Source of the DNA: Acanthaster planci | Lineage: Eukaryota > Echinodermata > Asteroidea > Valvatida > Acanthasteridae | DNA length: 64,000 bases | Direction: 5' to 3' | Assembly: GCF_001949145.1 (NCBI RefSeq) | Contig: NW_019091393.1 | Coordinates: forward strand, 48,637-112,636 | Shown: piece after piece, positions 60,561 through 64,000 of the stretch | Layout of the letters: each line of letters opens with the position of its first letter | Numbering within the stretch: position 1 is the first letter of the stretch | Program-made: the position numbers and the translations under genes | The notes under the pieces: model-generated | The model's database searches: none | The model's input: only the letters and a program-made list of their open reading frames with translations | What the model was told of the DNA's origin: nothing

Positions 60561-61184
60561 ATTACGAGGAGATAGCAGAATAATTTGAGGAATGGACGGT
60601 GGGTCTCTGCGGTGCATTAGACTATACATACGTCCATTCATTACACATACATATTAAAAGAAACGAAAGGAATAAAATCGACCAAAGTTGGAAACAATCC
60701 AGTTTTCACGAAACAATATGCAATTCTTACCTTTGTCCATAATTCCAAATATAAGGGAGAAAAACGGGTGTTGTGAACAAGCGTGCCTGTCCTGTTGTCG
60801 TTGCCGTAATTTGACATGACGAATCTTGCCCGCATCACCTTCCATATGGATCATTGGTAACGGCACGTGCTTAACCTGTCGATGGCACTGCAGTTGCGCA
60901 TCGATCGGAAAAATATGTTTCCCTCAGCGGATGCGAGAAATTATGCGCCTGCCGAGAGAAAAGGGGGAGCAAGGATGCGGGGGAAAATAGCTTCACCCCC
61001 CTCGGCTGTGAGGTGTACGTGCTAGGTGCGACGGTCCGATGATCTGGAGGTGAGTGGGCAAGAAAGAGAGAGGGAAAGAGGACAAGAGCGGGCGGAGGAG
61101 GAAGCGAGGCGAATCACGGAGCAGCGGCATGTCCGCTGAAAACACCGGGGACACATTGAAAGCAACAGGAACGAAAAATCTCAC

Positions 61185-61320
61185 CTGTAACGAGGCATAA
61201 TGCGGTTGGGGACCGGCGCAGACTCGGTCGTTTGGGCTGCACTGTCGACTTCCCTAGTATGGCGCTGTGTCCGGCGATGACGTCGCCGGCGCCGGGCAAT
61301 ATCTAGGAAGTGATGTCAGC
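61185..61320 (-). promoter_or_regulatory. Candidate minus-strand promoter and non-coding first exon
   Basis: On minus, CACTTCC (ETS-type) near 61310 and CGACGTCA (CRE-like, 61278-61285) are followed by CpG-rich sequence ending CGTTACAG|GTGAGA, a strong splice donor with the exon end at 61185. This fits a 5' UTR exon of a minus-strand gene whose coding part lies at lower coordinates. The bZIP gene is the only one seen, 53 kb away, so the link is speculative. Confidence 0.3.
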
Positions 61321-62020
61321 TGGGGAAACATAAAGAAAAGGGACGGCCCCCAAGTCGAGTTTCTGCCATCTCATGCACAGAATGAAGAGCAGAAGATGGC
61401 GACACCTGCGTAACTTGAAAACACTCCTATTGCATGCTGCATAGCGACCAACCCCACCGACCCACAGGGCACAACAGCGCAACATATGCAGCTCGATGAA
61501 TAAATTACGACTGTCCATCCATGGCCCCGTCAGACAGCATACTGTGATGATCGGAAGACGTCAAAAAATAGAGGAAAGAAAAACAGTCCCCTGGCGTAAA
61601 TTCATGCAGTACCCTTCGAGGAAAGAGAGTCGCGTGTTTTCCATTTTCAGGCCGCCGATGATGACTGAGCGAGCTGCGACGCGTAACGTACGCGCGTGCT
61701 AAGTGCAAGTCACAAGACAAATTGTTGTTGAAAAGCAGCCGGCGACGGAATATTTAACACTGGCCATTCATTCTCTCCCCCTGCCGGAGCGGCGACTGGA
61801 GGGCACGCCCATTTTAAGATCTTGCGAAACTGATTCCGTATGTGTGAGCGATCGTGACTGACTGAATGACTGAGAACGCGTGGAGGGGGGGGGAGCGGGC
61901 GAAACGGACGCTCATTGGATGGCGGGCCGGGACTAGCAGTCCAGCAGTAGGCCGCACGGTCATACCCGTGCATCTTCAATGAGAGATCCGCAGTGACAGC
62001 CGTGCTCGTGTGCTGTTGTT
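61321..62020. other. CpG-rich block continuing upstream of the candidate exon
   Basis: Repeat-poor, with several CpG clusters (61670-61700, 61880-61960) and ATTGG motifs. No coding exon recognised. Confidence 0.25.
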
Positions 62021-62890
62021 AAAATCGCAAAGCCCGCCCAGCGAGAGTTTTGGATTTCCGTCATGCAGTTCGTGGTACCCAAATTGAACCTTCGAATGTG
62101 GGCCAGGGGGACGGGTGCCGCAATGGCTCGCTGCACCAAATGCCTCGGCCGAAGTTCACGAGAAACGCACTCAAATCGTAATGTGATTATTTCTGCGACG
62201 AGATACTAGAGGGTTAAAAATTAACTTTGATCAACTGCACGTTAGAAAGTCCATTGCAGAGCGGGGATCTTCTTGGGGGAGGTGTAATCAGTCTATGTTT
62301 ACAATTTTAGGTAGTTGAATGTCATACGGGTAGAAATTAGCCTAATTAAAAACTGTTGCCACTCTTACTCTGTGTTAACATGCGGAGTAAATTTAGATCA
62401 AGTTCAGTATAAAGAACAATAAAATCTCCAGACAGTTCTGGGCATATTTAGAAAAAAAATGAGGTAAGTCATTTGATTTCACATGCAATGACTACTCTTA
62501 TTACCAAATATGGTAAAATAATGAAATTGGGTTAATAATTTGATAATTATGGTGTGGCAATCTATGTTATCTAATCAAAATTTAATTTCCGCGGGAAGAT
62601 TTCACGAAAATTATGCGCATGACTTATTACCGAGAGGGTTTTCTTGTGAGCAACCCTTAAGACAGAATTGCTAATTTATCGCTGACACCGCAACAGAGTA
62701 ACCCATATTTCAACGATGCCTTTGAAGCAAAACTGAAAGCAAGCTTTTCTGCGTCAAGATTTTCGCCTTTTTGTCAATGAAACTCACAGCCTTGTTGACA
62801 TGGAAATGCAATTTTAATCGCAGCCTGAAAATGGAAATGAGCAGATTTATGGGGTTTATACTTCAAAGGCGACAAGTTAATATCCGAACA
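62021..62890. other. Gene-free stretch
   Basis: AT-rich, nothing recognised. Confidence 0.3.
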
Positions 62891-63350
62891 TTGCCAGCAG
62901 GCTGCGTTGGTTGTGGTCGTGCTTAGAGTGCCAACTCGGGGGGCAAAATGGCCTCCGTCCATCTTCCCAAAGCGGGCTGTATCATCCTCGTGCCACGGCT
63001 TTAATGCATGCAGGGCGGCGGCTGGCCCGTCTCACATCAAAGCCATTGGCTATCGGAGCTCGAATAAAGAGCACTGCCTTGCAACTACAGCTGGTCCCAA
63101 AGAGTGCCAGAAATTATTCATATTGGGCGCCCCACGCCAAACAAGGGAACAGCTAAATATACACACACAAGTGACGAATTGAGCCACTGGAACCTGAGGT
63201 AAGTTCGGAGCGAGGCTCGGCGATAGCAACCGAGGCATTTCTCCTGTTTCTTTGCGCTGGCTAATCGGCACTTTTCACGGTGGAGGGCCCTCGCTGCGCT
63301 CACCGGATTTGACAGGTCTCCCTGTGGACTTTCGGAGGAGATATGAATAT
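62890..63350. other. GC-rich block, candidate conserved non-coding element
   Basis: Repeat-free sequence with GGCTTTAATGCATGCAGG, AAATTATTCATATTGGGCGC and AGATATGAATATTTCC words. Frames are short and unconvincing. Confidence 0.25.
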
Positions 63351-63622
63351 TTCCAGTCGCACCGAAAGCTTTTTTTCGTTAAAGCTCAGCGGTCTGGATT
63401 TTTGTGTCGCGATGTATGTAAGAGAGGCTTATTTGCATATGTGTCTAGTATGATGGAAAATCACCTTGCCCGGTACGAATATGGTGCAACAGTACACACC
63501 AAGAGTTGTAGTGTATTCAGTAAATACTGTGTTGAAACTACTCAGCATGCAAAATACATGGGCTAGATATCTTGACATGTCCTTTGAGGTATAGCAACAT
63601 GTCAGGGAGGTTTTATCTGCTA

Positions 63623-63740
63623 CGGGCCTTGAACTGCACCAAGAGAGGGCTCTGTTTCCTCAGCAATGGAGGCTCGTTTGGTCGGAAACACCGGAAATGC
63701 AACCGATGAGGGGGTACCTCTGCTCGAGGCGGATAGACGG
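63623..63740 (+). repeat. Family B dispersed repeat, copy 5 (internally deleted)
   Basis: GGGCCTTGAACTGCACCAAG, AGAGGGCTCTGTTTCCTCAG, CAATGGAGGCTCGTTTGGTC, then directly AACCGATGAGGGGGTACCTC and GAGGCGGATAG. The middle GGTTCACAAACT segment present in other copies is missing. Confidence 0.7.
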
Positions 63741-64000
63741 TATGCGTTGTGATGTTCTGCCCGGCGATATACGCGCACATACCACCGGACAAAACAAATC
63801 ATAGCGTTTGCTCGCTTTTACGTGAGAGACGTGGATATCAAGTTATATTAAAACATGATTTTGTGAACGATTGTGTAGTTGTAATGCGTTTCAATTTTGT
63901 TGTATGTTAGACACATTGAGAGAAGCGTAGTTCTGCGCAAGTTGAAGTGTGACGCCTGTAATCTCTCAACGACCTTCCAGATTTTGGAGAGGGTTGGGCG

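Noticed and set aside
1250-60870. CACGTG E-boxes as a circadian signature beside the NFIL3/PAR-like gene
   Set aside because: The roughly 17 sites I noticed are about what chance predicts for 64 kb, and they do not cluster near the gene.

Overview
This window looks like nuclear DNA from a marine invertebrate, probably a deuterostome such as an echinoderm or hemichordate. The evidence is spliced genes with GT-AG introns, long gene-free stretches, many short inverted-repeat transposon relics, and frequent TAGGCCTA and TACATGTA words. The phylum is an inference and is not proven. There are no operons, bacterial genes, rRNAs, confident tRNAs or CRISPR arrays.

Only two protein-coding genes can be supported. 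Both are on the minus strand in the first 8.2 kb. Positions 275-2062 hold a three-exon orthologue of TRIR (C19orf43, telomerase RNA component interacting RNase). I rebuilt it from three separate exons that join in phase, giving 222 residues, with an AATAAA signal about 240 bp past the stop. Positions 6383-8122 hold an uninterrupted 579-residue coding exon. It encodes a transcription factor with two complete bZIP domains: an NFIL3/E4BP4-type domain near the N-terminus and a PAR (HLF/TEF/DBP)-type domain at the C-terminus. A splice acceptor at 8145-8146 shows that a non-coding exon lies further upstream (at higher coordinates), so the first in-frame Met of the open frame is not the real start.

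From about 8.2 to 64 kb I find no further convincing coding exon. The 10.7-14.2 kb stretch upstream of the bZIP gene holds four matches to the NFIL3/PAR D-box core (TTAYGTAA), plus a palindromic CRE and a TATA motif, which suggests auto- or cross-regulation. The rest alternates AT-rich sequence with CpG-dense, repeat-poor blocks at about 18.5, 20.2, 29.8, 37.2, 47-49.4, 56.6, 57.9, 60.0, 61-62 and 62.9 kb. These are candidate regulatory elements or non-coding first exons. Two have promoter-like composition: 20393-20436, and 61185-61320 with a strong minus-strand splice donor.

Mobile and repeat content is non-coding. Family A is a five-copy palindromic MITE of about 170 bp. Family B is a five-copy dispersed repeat of about 190 bp, two copies of which converge. 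Family C is a two-copy repeat of about 200 bp. There are also several single terminal-inverted-repeat elements, short tandem duplications, and a perfect 54-bp hairpin at 5576-5687.
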